Assembly: GCF_019052805.1 (NCBI RefSeq)
Contig: NZ_JAHQRJ010000001.1
Location: 1,860,001 to 1,924,000 of the forward strand
Reading direction: 5' to 3'
Source: Noviherbaspirillum sp. L7-7A
GTDB lineage: Bacteria > Pseudomonadota > Gammaproteobacteria > Burkholderiales > Burkholderiaceae_D
DNA length: 64,000 nt
The translations under genes and the position numbers were made by a program. Each line of letters begins with the position of its first letter. Position 1 is the stretch's first letter. Positions 56,231 to 64,000 of the stretch are shown here, piece after piece. Under the pieces are notes generated by a model. It searched no databases. It saw only the letters and a list, made by a program, of their open reading frames with translations, and was not told where the DNA came from.

Positions 56231-57489
56231 GCCGCCTGCAATACCTTGTTCGCCCAGAGCAGCGCCTGGCCCTGGCTGTGATTGATCGTGAGTGCGGCGC
56301 GCGATGCATTGGCGGAGATGTAGTCGCGCACGATGCTGTCGTCGTCGCTTTCCAGCGCCTGCGCCAGGCGCAGCAGCTGGCCTATCGGCCCGCTGCGCTC
56401 GAGCAGCGCCGCACGGATGTCGTCGGCCAGTCCGAGGCTGTCGACTACCTGGCGCAGCGGCTGGCCCAGCAGCACGTCCATCACCGACACGATGCCTGTG
56501 ACGAAGGCGCTGTCGGCAAGTGCCGGCTGTTCGGCCTGCATCAGCAGCTCCATCAGCTTGCCGCGGGTGGCGGCCAGATGCAGCAGCGCCGAGGCGCCGG
56601 ACTGGCCGGCGTCGGCGCTGGCCAGCATCAGCAGAAGAAGCCAGCGCTGCAACTGGCGCCGGCCCAGCACCACGATGGCATTGGCCACCGAGCGCAGCGG
56701 CTGGCGCTGCCCCATCGCGGCCGAATTGGCCAGGCGCAGCAGGTTCACCGCCAGCGCCGGATGTTCCTTGAACACGTTCTCGATCTGGCGGATGTCGGCA
56801 TCCTGCTGCAGCATCGCCACCAGGCGCAGCAGCGCCGCATGGGAAGACGACAGCCGGCGGCCGCTGACCATTTCTGGATAGGCGAAGTGATAGCCCTGGA
56901 ACAGGTGATAGCCCAGGTCGCGGCAATGCTGGAACTGGGCCAGGGTTTCCACCTTTTCCGCCAGCCTGGTTGCATTGAGCATGCGCACGTCGCGCGACAC
57001 GCGTTCCAGTTCGTCGCCGGTAAGGCCAGAGATATCGACCTTGATCATGTCCATCATCGGCAGCAGCGCCCGGTTGCTGTCGGTCGCGCCCTGGAAGTCG
57101 TCAAGCGCCAGGCGGAAGCCCAGCGCCTTCAGTTCCAGGCAGCGCCGCTGCACGTCGGTATCACAGACCGTCGATTCCAGGATCTCCAGCACCACCTTGT
57201 CAGGCGGCAGCAGGGAAATCACATCGCTCATCAGGAAGCCGGTGTCGCAGTTAATGAAGCCGGTGCCGCCGCCGAGCACGCTGTCGATGCCGAACTCCGA
57301 CAGGGTATGCACGATGACCGAGGACGTCGCCGCCGCGTCATTGACCACGACGGCACGGTTCTGCAGGCTGTTGCGAAACAGCAGTTCGAAGCCATGCAAT
57401 TGCTGCGCGCGGTCGACGATGGGCTGACGCCCCAGATAGATGTCTTCCGCCGCTTCCTGCCTTGTTGCCTGCGCCAATTCTGTCATCAT
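56227..57489 (-). CDS. EAL-HDOD signalling protein (YuxH family), second copy
   Basis: The protein has 420 residues from the ATG at 57489. An EAL-like domain (about 17-220) starts [10 protein letters not shown] and carries E-L-L in place of E-A-L (G-F-E-L-L-F-R), with A-L-D-D-F in the second motif; catalytic glutamates are only partly conserved. An HDOD domain (about 225-410) follows. It is placed between mcp and cheB where many relatives encode cheR and cheD. Its 4-bp overlap with cheB (ATGA) shows coupling. Likely a regulator of motility or c-di-GMP signalling. Confidence 0.85.
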   Translation of the reverse strand: MMTELAQATRQEAAEDIYLGRQPIVDRAQQLHGFELLFRNSLQNRAVVVNDAAATSSVIVHTLSEFGIDSVLGGGTGFINCDTGFLMSDVISLLPPDKVVLEILESTVCDTDVQRRCLELKALGFRLALDDFQGATDSNRALLPMMDMIKVDISGLTGDELERVSRDVRMLNATRLAEKVETLAQFQHCRDLGYHLFQGYHFAYPEMVSGRRLSSSHAALLRLVAMLQQDADIRQIENVFKEHPALAVNLLRLANSAAMGQRQPLRSVANAIVVLGRRQLQRWLLLLMLASADAGQSGASALLHLAATRGKLMELLMQAEQPALADSAFVTGIVSVMDVLLGQPLRQVVDSLGLADDIRAALLERSGPIGQLLRLAQALESDDDSIVRDYISANASRAALTINHSQGQALLWANKVLQAA

Positions 57490-57525
57490 CAATGCCTTGC
57501 ATGGGCCGGCATGCCGGCCCGGTTA

Positions 57526-59262
57526 TCAGAACTCTTCCCAGTCCGAATCGCTGCCTGCCGGCGCCGCAACCCGCTTGGGTGCTGCCGGCGCGACGGCGCG
57601 GCTGGCGCTCGCAGCAGGCCGGTGCGCAGGCAGCGGCGAAGCGGATGGCGCAGTGCGCTGCCTGGAAGCAGCCGGCACCACTGCGGCCACTTGGCCCGAC
57701 ACGCGGAACACGCTGACCACCTGCGACAGCGTGGCGGCCTGGTCCTGCATCGAACCGGCGGCCGCCGCGGCTTCCTCCACCAGCGCCGCATTCTGCTGGG
57801 TCACCTGATCCATCTGGGCGATGGCCTGGTTCACCTGCTCGATGCCGGCGCTCTGCTCATTACTGGCCGCCGTGATCTCGGCCATGATGTCGGTCACCCG
57901 CTGCACGCTGGCCACCACTTCCTGGATCGTGCTGCCGGCCTGCGCCACGAGCTTGCTGCCGGCCTCGACCTTGTCCACCGAGTCGCCGATCAGGCCCTTG
58001 ATCTCGCGCGCGGCCGCCGCGCTCTTCTGCGCCAGGCTGCGCACTTCGGTCGCCACCACCGCAAAGCCGCGGCCCTGCTCGCCGGCACGAGCCGCTTCCA
58101 CGGCCGCATTCAGCGCGAGGATATTGGTCTGGAAGGCGATGCCGTCGATGACCGAAATGATGTCGACGATCTTCTTCGACGATCCATCGATGGCGCTCAT
58201 GGTGTCGACCACCTGGGCCACTACTTCGCCGCCCTGGGTAGCCACGCTCGATGCGGTCAGCGCCAGCTGGTTGGCCTGGCGGGCATTGTCGGCATTCTGC
58301 TTGACCGTGGAGGTGAGTTCTTCCATCGACGAGGCGGTTTCCTCCAGCGAGGACGCCTGCTGCTCGGTGCGCGAGGACAGGTCCATGTTGCCCGAGGCGA
58401 TCTGGCCGGATGCAGTGGCAATGGTGTCGGTGCCAGAACGTACCTGGGTGACGATCACAGCCAGGTCGTCGCGCATTTTCTTCAGCGCAAACAGCATGCT
58501 GTCGTTGTCGCCGGCGCGCAGTTGGATATCGGTGGCGAGGTCGCCGGCGGCGATGCGGCTGGCAATTGCCACCGCTTCATCCGGTTCGCCGCCGAGCTGG
58601 CGGGTCAGCGAGCGCGTGATCAGCCAGCCGCCTCCAATGGCGACGGCAATGGCCAGCGCGCTGATGGCCAGCATCAGGTTACGGGCAGATGCATAGTTGG
58701 CGCTAGCGTCAGCCATCGCCTGCGAAGACAGTTTTTCTTCCAGGTCTGCCAGTTGGGTGAGCTTTTCAATCCAGGTGCGCTGCACCGGGCGCAGTTCCTT
58801 GATCAGGATGCGGGTGGCGCCTTCATTGTCATTGGCCAGGCCCGCCTTGGCGGCACGCTCCATGAGCGGCGCGGCAGCCTGGGCCGCATCCATGATGCTG
58901 GCCATCAGCGCCTTCTCTTCAGACGTGGTGCCGGCCTCGGACGCGAACAGCGCATTGAGCTTTTCCACATGGCTGTTGTATTTCTTGGTCTGGACTTCAA
59001 TACGCTGGACTTCCGGCAGCATCGCTGCGTCTTCGGTCAGCAATGCCAGATTGCGCAGCGCGATCATGCGATCGGTCACGGTGGCGCGCATCGATGTGAC
59101 GTGGTTCGATTCGGCGTTATTGACATTGACGATGTCTTCCAGGCGCTTTTCAATCTGCGCCATGCTCCGTATGCCCAGGCCGGCAACGATGATCAGGAAT
59201 AGCGTCAGTGCGCCAAAGCCGATCGCCAGACGGGTTCTTACCTTCATGCTTGTCTTGTTCAT
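57526..59262 (-). CDS. Methyl-accepting chemotaxis protein
   Basis: The protein has 578 residues. First membrane helix about 9-31, four-helix-bundle sensor domain (about 35-185), second helix about 190-215, HAMP (about 215-270), and the long signalling coiled coil. The hairpin tip is intact as I-D-G-I-A-F-Q-T-N-I-L-A-L-N-A-A-V-E-A-A-R. The C-terminal pentapeptide D-W-E-E-F is the tether for CheR and CheB. Ligand unknown. It lies 19 bp downstream of cheW and is probably transcribed from the sigma-28 promoter there. Confidence 0.95.
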   Translation of the reverse strand: MNKTSMKVRTRLAIGFGALTLFLIIVAGLGIRSMAQIEKRLEDIVNVNNAESNHVTSMRATVTDRMIALRNLALLTEDAAMLPEVQRIEVQTKKYNSHVEKLNALFASEAGTTSEEKALMASIMDAAQAAAPLMERAAKAGLANDNEGATRILIKELRPVQRTWIEKLTQLADLEEKLSSQAMADASANYASARNLMLAISALAIAVAIGGGWLITRSLTRQLGGEPDEAVAIASRIAAGDLATDIQLRAGDNDSMLFALKKMRDDLAVIVTQVRSGTDTIATASGQIASGNMDLSSRTEQQASSLEETASSMEELTSTVKQNADNARQANQLALTASSVATQGGEVVAQVVDTMSAIDGSSKKIVDIISVIDGIAFQTNILALNAAVEAARAGEQGRGFAVVATEVRSLAQKSAAAAREIKGLIGDSVDKVEAGSKLVAQAGSTIQEVVASVQRVTDIMAEITAASNEQSAGIEQVNQAIAQMDQVTQQNAALVEEAAAAAGSMQDQAATLSQVVSVFRVSGQVAAVVPAASRQRTAPSASPLPAHRPAASASRAVAPAAPKRVAAPAGSDSDWEEF

Positions 59263-59281
59263 AGTGATTCTGTAGTGAAGG

Positions 59282-59797
59282 TCAGGCTTGCTGGATCAGG
59301 CCCATTTCGGCGGAAGACATCAGGCGTTCGATGTCGAGCAGGATCAGCATGCGTTCTTCCAGCGTGCCCAGGCCGACCAGGTAGTCGGTATTGAGCGCCG
59401 TGCCCATTTCCGGCGCCGGGCGGATCTGCTCGGGTTGCAGTGTCGTCACGTCCGACACGCTGTCGACGACCATGCCCACCACCCGGCCGGCGATGGACAG
59501 GATGATCACCACGGTGAACTGGTCATAGCGCGGCTCGCCAAGGTTGAACTTGATGCGCATGTCCACGATCGGCACGATGATGCCGCGCAGGTTGATCACG
59601 CCCTTGATGAATTCCGGCGCATTGGCGATGCGGGTGACGCTTTCATAGCCGCGGATCTCCTGCACCTTCAGGATGTCGATGCCGTATTCTTCCTGGCCCA
59701 GCTTGAAGGCCAGGTATTCATTGCCGGCGGAGGCGTCGGCGCCGTTGATGGATGCGGCTGCATGGATGCTGCTGGGGGAGGAAACGCTGGCTTGCAT
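59282..59797 (-). CDS. cheW: Chemotaxis coupling protein CheW, first copy
   Basis: The protein has 171 residues. Residues about 25-165 form the CheW SH3-like fold ([20 protein letters not shown], then [11 protein letters not shown]). It links MCPs to CheA. From residue about 24 to near the end it is virtually identical to the second CheW. The N-terminal 23 residues are Ser/Ala-rich and differ. A sigma-28 promoter is upstream. Confidence 0.96.
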   Translation of the reverse strand: MQASVSSPSSIHAAASINGADASAGNEYLAFKLGQEEYGIDILKVQEIRGYESVTRIANAPEFIKGVINLRGIIVPIVDMRIKFNLGEPRYDQFTVVIILSIAGRVVGMVVDSVSDVTTLQPEQIRPAPEMGTALNTDYLVGLGTLEERMLILLDIERLMSSAEMGLIQQA

Positions 59798-59973
59798 GAG
59801 AGGACCCTATCTGATGGCGGATGTCAAAAAGTTGCATCCCGTAAATTTATCGACAGCTTAAACGCAGTCTTTAGCCACCGGCATCGAAATCAGAGAGGTA
59901 TTTGCAGTCCAGTTCATCTTGCAGGCAGGGCTTGTCGCGGCAATGCGACAAGCCTTGTTGAAGCGTCAATGAA
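59798..59973. other. Intergenic region between the two cheW genes
   Basis: 175 bp. It holds the sigma-28 promoter of the first cheW; nothing else was recognised. Confidence 0.7.
59847..59873 (-). promoter_or_regulatory. Sigma-28 promoter of cheW (first copy)
   Basis: On the minus strand TAAA is followed after exactly 15 bases by GTCGATAA, one base from the consensus GCCGATAA. It lies 50 bp before the gene. Confidence 0.8.
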
Positions 59974-60483
59974 TCAGGCCGCCACGCGATCGATCAGGCC
60001 CATTTCGGCGGAGGACATCAGGCGTTCGATGTCGAGCAGGATCAGCATGCGTTCTTCCAGCGTGCCCAGGCCGACCAGGTAGTCGGTATTGAGCGCCGTG
60101 CCCATTTCCGGCGCCGGGCGGATCTGCTCGGGTTGCAGTGTCGTCACGTCCGACACGCTGTCGACGACCATGCCCACCACCCGGCCGGCGATGGACAGGA
60201 TGATCACCACGGTGAACTGGTCATAGCGCGGCTCGCCAAGGTTGAACTTGATGCGCATGTCCACGATCGGCACGATGATGCCGCGCAGGTTGATCACGCC
60301 CTTGATGAATTCCGGCGCATTGGCGATGCGGGTGACGCTTTCATAGCCGCGGATCTCCTGCACCTTCAGGATGTCGATGCCGTATTCTTCCTGGCCCAGC
60401 TTGAAGGCCAGGTATTCATTGCCGGCAGAAGCATCGGCACGATTGCCTGAAGGGAGAACGGATATCTGGGCGGTTGCTTGCAT
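59974..60483 (-). CDS. cheW: Chemotaxis coupling protein CheW, second copy
   Basis: The protein has 169 residues. It has the same fold and sequence as the first copy from about residue 20 on; only the N-terminus and the last few residues (D-R-V-A-A instead of Q-Q-A) differ. A tandem duplication has been maintained or homogenised recently. It has its own perfect sigma-28 promoter, so both are late flagellar-class genes. Confidence 0.96.
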   Translation of the reverse strand: MQATAQISVLPSGNRADASAGNEYLAFKLGQEEYGIDILKVQEIRGYESVTRIANAPEFIKGVINLRGIIVPIVDMRIKFNLGEPRYDQFTVVIILSIAGRVVGMVVDSVSDVTTLQPEQIRPAPEMGTALNTDYLVGLGTLEERMLILLDIERLMSSAEMGLIDRVAA

Positions 60484-60533
60484 GGGGAATCCTTAGTTAT
60501 CAAATCGCCGCAGACGGTGCGGCCGACAATGGT

Positions 60534-60560
60534 TTATCGGCGGAGAGTGGCGGGACTTTA
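60534..60560 (-). promoter_or_regulatory. Sigma-28 promoter of cheW (second copy)
   Basis: On the minus strand TAAA, 15 bases, then GCCGATAA: a perfect match to the FliA consensus, about 50 bp before the start codon. This defines the beginning of the chemotaxis operon. Confidence 0.9.
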
Positions 60561-60708
60561 GGGTGGGGCGCGAGTCGCTCGGGGTAAAGCATGGTTTTGA
60601 ACTGCTGGTGGCTTTTGCGGTTGCCTTTAACGTTGAAGCTGTTATTCAACTGTTGTTGAGCGGGCTCGGCAGGGATGCCCAAATTGGTGAAAGGTGTGGC
60701 ATTGGTAG

Positions 60709-60815
60709 GGTGGAATACCCCGAAGGGGCATTCCACCATTGGTCGATGAAGGAAGTCGGCCCACAATGCGATCCCGGTTTGCGAACGGCCGTGCAATGCC
60801 CTTCGGGTATTGCAC
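60709..60815. repeat. Two-hairpin dispersed palindromic element, copy 2
   Basis: Hairpin one at 60709-60737 (GGTGGAATACCCC/GGGGCATTCCACC) and hairpin two at 60791-60815 (GTGCAATGCCC/GGGTATTGCAC), with a spacer starting ATTGGTCGAT. Same layout as at 21277-21383. Confidence 0.85.
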
Positions 60816-60835
60816 TCTGCAATTGCAATTGCAAT

Positions 60836-61033
<198 letters not shown>

Positions 61034-61034
61034 G

Positions 61035-61330
61035 AAATCCCGTTGAGCGCGCCGTGTCAGCGGTACCCGGAGCGGGAAAAGGTGCGGCGTCTGTTTGAGC
61101 GCAGCGTAGCGTAGCGAGTTTAGCCGCGCCCCGCTCCGGGTACCGCCGGCACGGGACCCCGCGCAGCGGGGCGCGATCACCGGGTCGCCTTTTTTTGGTT
61201 ACTTTTTTTGGCGAAGCAAAAAAAGTGACCCGGCCGCCGGGACGGACTCCCGGCTTGTCCCCACGGCAGTGCAGTCGCATTGGGTCACCCGGCAAGGCAC
61301 GGGCAGCAATATCGCCTTTGCTTTTGACGT
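61035..61330 (+). repeat. Long GC-rich dispersed repeat, copy A
   Basis: Begins with GTTGAGCGCGCC, contains GAGTTTAGCCGCGCCCCG and a strong hairpin (GGTTACTTTTTTT and AAAAAAAGTGACC around GGCGAAGC, about 61197-61231), and ends near CACGGGCAGC. A second copy lies inverted at 62980-63215 and a degenerate copy at 42556-42840. No gene is seen. Confidence 0.85.
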
Positions 61331-61476
61331 TTGCTGGTGAACTTCAAATTTCAAACTTCAAACTTCAAAAGCAATTGCTGCTTCGCAGTGACGCTTCACG
61401 CCGGGTGAAACAACCCGACTGCACTGTCGTCATGACCAGGCCGGGTGTTCGCCCCGGCAGGCGACCTACTTCTTTT
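61331..61476. other. Spacer between repeat copy A and the IS66-type element
   Basis: About 145 bp without a gene. It starts with AT-rich short direct repeats (AACTTC-type) and ends in the left half of the hairpin that the IS has split. Confidence 0.6.
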
Positions 61477-61484
61477 GCTTCGCC

Positions 61485-62979
61485 GTAACTATTCAGCATC
61501 AGACTGTTAAATTCCTTCATTCAGGTGCATAGTGCGATGTCATGAAATCACGTCCCGATCTCTCCACTCTGAGCTTCGAGCAAAAGGACGAGCTGATCCT
61601 GCAACTCTGGGATCGCCTCGACAAGCTCGAAGCGATGCTGCTTAAAAACAGCAGTAACTCCAGCAAGCCGCCTTCGTCAGACGGCTTCAAACGCAAGCCT
61701 AAATCACGCCGCGTGGCTGGCAAGGCCAGTGCGGGCGGGCAGAAGGGACATCCCGGATCGACATTGAAACGAGTCGACGTGGCTGACCAAGTGCAAGTGC
61801 ATCAGCCACCGCAACGCTGCACGGCATGTGGCAGCAAACTCGACCTGCGCACCGCCACGATCGATGTGCAAGGGCGTCAGGTCATTGACTTGCCTGCCAT
61901 TCGCATGACGGTGATTGAGCATCGCCTGCAGCGTGTGCGCTGCCGTTGCGGCCAGGCGCATACCGGATGCTATCCCGAGGGGGTGACGCAGGCGGCACAG
62001 TACGGTGCGACCATCAAGGCTGCGGTGGTTTATCTGACGCAGTATCAGCATGTGCCGATGAAGCGATGCACGCGCCTGATGCAGGACTTGTTTGGCGTGA
62101 CGATGTCCCCGGCCAGCGTGCATGCCGCCATTGCGCAGGCGCACGCCGCTGTGGCACCGGTGGTGCAGGCGCTGGGCGAGTCACTGCTGCAGGCGCCAGT
62201 AGTGCACTTCGATGAAACGGGCATGCGCGTGGGCACCAAGCTGTACTGGATGCACAGTGCATCGACCGAGGACGCAGTGGTCTATCAGGTGCATGCCGCC
62301 GCGGCTACCAGGCGCTGGAGGCGTTGAACCTGCTGCCGCGCTTCAAGGGTGTGGCCGTGCATGACGGCTGGCCTTCCTACTACCGTTTCAACGTACAACA
62401 TGCGTTATGCAACGCGCATCATTTGCGTGAGCTGGAGTTCGTAATCGACTCGACCGGGCAGCAATGGGCGCAAGACATGATGAGCTTGCTTGTGAAGATG
62501 AATCATGCTGTGGATGCCAGCGAGGATGGGGTGTTGAGCCAGCATGTTGCTGCAAGCTACCGTCGCCGATACCGTGAGCTCCTTGAGCAGGGTCGCCAGC
62601 ATAATCCGCAAAGGCTGACTGACCTGACCCGCAAGGACAAGCGAGGCGGCATCAAGCAAAGCACCACATACAACCTGATCAAGCGGCTGGAGCAACACGC
62701 TGATGATGTGCTGCGTTTCATGCATGATGCACGGGTGCCGTTCACGAACAACCTTGCCGAGCGCGACCTTCGCATGCCCAAGCTCAAGCAGAAGGTATGC
62801 GGATGCTACCGCAGCTTTGCGGGCGCGCAGGCGTATTGCAGCATTCGTTCCTACATAGGGACATTGCAGAAGCAATCGAAGGATCTGATACAGGCATTGA
62901 CCATGCTATTTAGCGGTCGCATGCCTTCGACAGGTTAAGGCTGCATACGTCTTGCGTTCTATGAATGCTGAATAGTTAC
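61485..62979 (+). mobile_element. IS66-family insertion sequence with 8-bp target duplication
   Basis: 15-bp perfect terminal inverted repeats GTAACTATTCAGCAT bound the element (61485-61499 and 62965-62979). GCTTCGCC is duplicated at 61477-61484 and 62980-62987, the 8-bp duplication typical of IS66. The element is 1495 bp and has a single transposase reading that is broken by a frameshift. Confidence 0.95.
61542..62938 (+). pseudogene. IS66-family transposase, frameshifted
   Basis: Two frames cover one gene. The first (61542-62327, 261 codons) holds the N-terminal coiled coil (L-E-A-M-L-L-K-N-S-S-N-S-S-K-P-P-S-S-D), the zinc-finger C-T-A-C-G and C-R-C-G pairs and the first catalytic Asp (V-V-H-F-D-E-T-G). 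The second (62324-62938) carries V-A-V-H-D-G-W and a C-terminal Glu (F-T-N-N-L-A-E-R-D-L-R-M). One base appears missing near 62300, where H-A-A-R-G-Y-Q-A-L-E would be expected. Only a single ORF is present; no tnpA/tnpB accessory ORFs were seen. Confidence 0.9.
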
Positions 62980-63215
62980 GCTTCGCCAAAAGAAGTAGGC
63001 AAGAAAAGGCGACCCGGTGATCGCGCCCCGCTGCGCGGGGTTCCCGTGCCGTCGACGCCTGAAGCGGGGCGCGGCTAAACTCGCTACGCTGCGCTTCGCT
63101 CAGACAGACGCCGCACCTTATCCGCTTCAGGCATCGCCGTCACGGCGCGCTCAACGGGACTTCACGGCAACGGCAACGGCAACGGCCACTTCAAAAGCAA
63201 CTGCAACGGCAACGG
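62980..63215 (-). repeat. Long GC-rich dispersed repeat, copy B (inverted, split by the IS)
   Basis: Reads in the opposite direction to copy A and shares the GCGCGGGG, CGAGTTTAGCCGCGCC and GTTGAGCGCGCC blocks. Joining the IS flanks restores a perfect hairpin CCTACTTCTTTTG/CAAAAGAAGTAGG. It ends in GGCAAC-type hexamers at about 63170-63215. Confidence 0.85.
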
Positions 63216-63245
63216 CGGCAGCACCGCAATCGCGAACGCCCCCCT

Positions 63246-64000
63246 TCAAATCACCGCCTCAATCAGAAAAGGCCCCCTCCTCCCCAACGCCGCCCGCAAC
63301 GCATCCCCGAATGCCTCAGCAGTCTCCACCCGCACCGCCTCCACCCCCATGCCCTGCGCCAGCCTGACCCAATCCAGCGCCGGCTGATCCAGGTTCAGCA
63401 TGCGGCTGGCATTGGTGCCAGGCTCGCCCGCGCCGACCTGTCTCAACTCGCCATGCAGGATCGCATAGGCCCGGTTGGCATAGATGATGGTCACCACGTC
63501 CAGGGACTCGCGTGCCTGGGTCCAGAGCGCCTGTACCGTGTACATGCCGCTGCCGTCGGCTTCCAGGCTGATGACCTTGCGTCCGGGACAGGCAATCGCC
63601 GCACCCGCCGCCATTGGCAAGCCAAGACCGATGGCGCCGCCCGTCAGCTGCAGGTAATCATGCGGCGGCAGGTTACGGGTGTACTGGAACAGGCTGCGAC
63701 CAGAACTGACCGATTCGTCGCAGAGGATGGCCTGCTCCGGCATCAGCGCCGCCAGCGCGGTGGCGATGGCGACAGGGTTCAGCGCGCCGCTGGGCAGCGC
63801 CGGGCGTGCCACCGCGGGAAGGTCCAGCGCCAGGTCGGCCGGCACATCGAGCTCGTCGGCCAGCCAGGCCAGTGCATGGGGCAGGTCATCGCCTGGGGCG
63901 GCCAGTTCCAGCACCGTGCAATGCGCCGGCGCGATCCGGCTTGGCTTGCCGGGATAGGCAAAGAAGGCGACCGGCTCCACCGCGCCCAGCAGGATCAGGC
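63246..64000 (-). CDS. Thiamine-diphosphate enzyme of the acetolactate synthase family, C-terminal part
   Basis: At least 251 residues of the C-terminal part are present; the gene continues past the window edge. The thiamine-diphosphate motif is E-A-D-G-S-G-M-Y-T followed after about 25 residues by I-I-Y-A-N-R-A-Y, and I-L-C-D-E-S-V-S-S-G-R is typical of the family. Relatives include acetolactate synthase-like proteins, benzoylformate decarboxylase and oxalyl-CoA decarboxylase. The substrate cannot be assigned. Its last codon is 30 bp from the hexamer end of repeat copy B. Confidence 0.85.
   Translation of the reverse strand, partial: LILLGAVEPVAFFAYPGKPSRIAPAHCTVLELAAPGDDLPHALAWLADELDVPADLALDLPAVARPALPSGALNPVAIATALAALMPEQAILCDESVSSGRSLFQYTRNLPPHDYLQLTGGAIGLGLPMAAGAAIACPGRKVISLEADGSGMYTVQALWTQARESLDVVTIIYANRAYAILHGELRQVGAGEPGTNASRMLNLDQPALDWVRLAQGMGVEAVRVETAEAFGDALRAALGRRGPFLIEAVI

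Overview
The window is chromosomal DNA of a motile Gram-negative betaproteobacterium, most likely in Burkholderiales/Oxalobacteraceae (Herbaspirillum, Noviherbaspirillum or Massilia type). The evidence is high-GC coding with short gaps, an EarP/EF-P(Arg32) pair, the flagellar order flhB-flhA-flhF-flhG-fliA-motC-motD, TRAP and TAXI receptors, and repeat families typical of this order. Genus and species cannot be fixed from the sequence alone.

Layout. 1-13.3 kb is housekeeping: a cut-off TRAP-type receptor start, pmbA, darP-mogA-esterase, purU, a bactofilin, an NADP oxidoreductase, a DUF898 membrane protein with an M48 peptidase, then metNIQ-earP-efp reading leftward. 13.4-21.2 kb holds a diguanylate cyclase, an unusual three-gene membrane/TAXI/ankyrin operon, two DUF2382 stress genes and a small secreted protein. 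21.3-22.6 kb is an IS110-family insertion sequence with a structured left end that could be its bridge RNA. 22.8-27.1 kb is a TRAP transporter (dctPQM) with an amidase. 27.3-35.0 kb carries greB, rlmJ, modE-modA-modB (no modC in view), a GGDEF-EAL protein and isocitrate lyase.

From 35.5 to 60.5 kb is the motility and chemotaxis region. Almost all of it reads leftward: cheW, cheW, mcp, an EAL-HDOD protein, cheB, cheY, cheZ, a second EAL-HDOD protein, then flhB, flhA, flhF, flhG, fliA, motC and motD. Sigma-28 promoters precede cheW, cheW and probably cheY. This locus is interrupted by foreign-looking genes: a 719-residue protein built from a duplicated unknown domain, a short helical protein ending in a dead IS end, a 5'-truncated fragment of the same helical family, a 711-residue effector-like protein with helical modules and a macrodomain-like C-terminus, and a frameshifted gene with an N-terminal F-box. 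Together these look like an island of host-directed effector genes inserted between flagellar genes. A leftover of a second flhA copy (leader plus last codons) sits directly before flhF and records the rearrangement.

60.5-63.2 kb is repeat-rich: dispersed covarying palindromes, 22 copies of a hexamer, two inverted copies of a long GC-rich repeat, and an IS66-family element with perfect 8-bp target duplications and a frameshifted transposase. The window ends inside a thiamine-diphosphate enzyme of the acetolactate synthase family.
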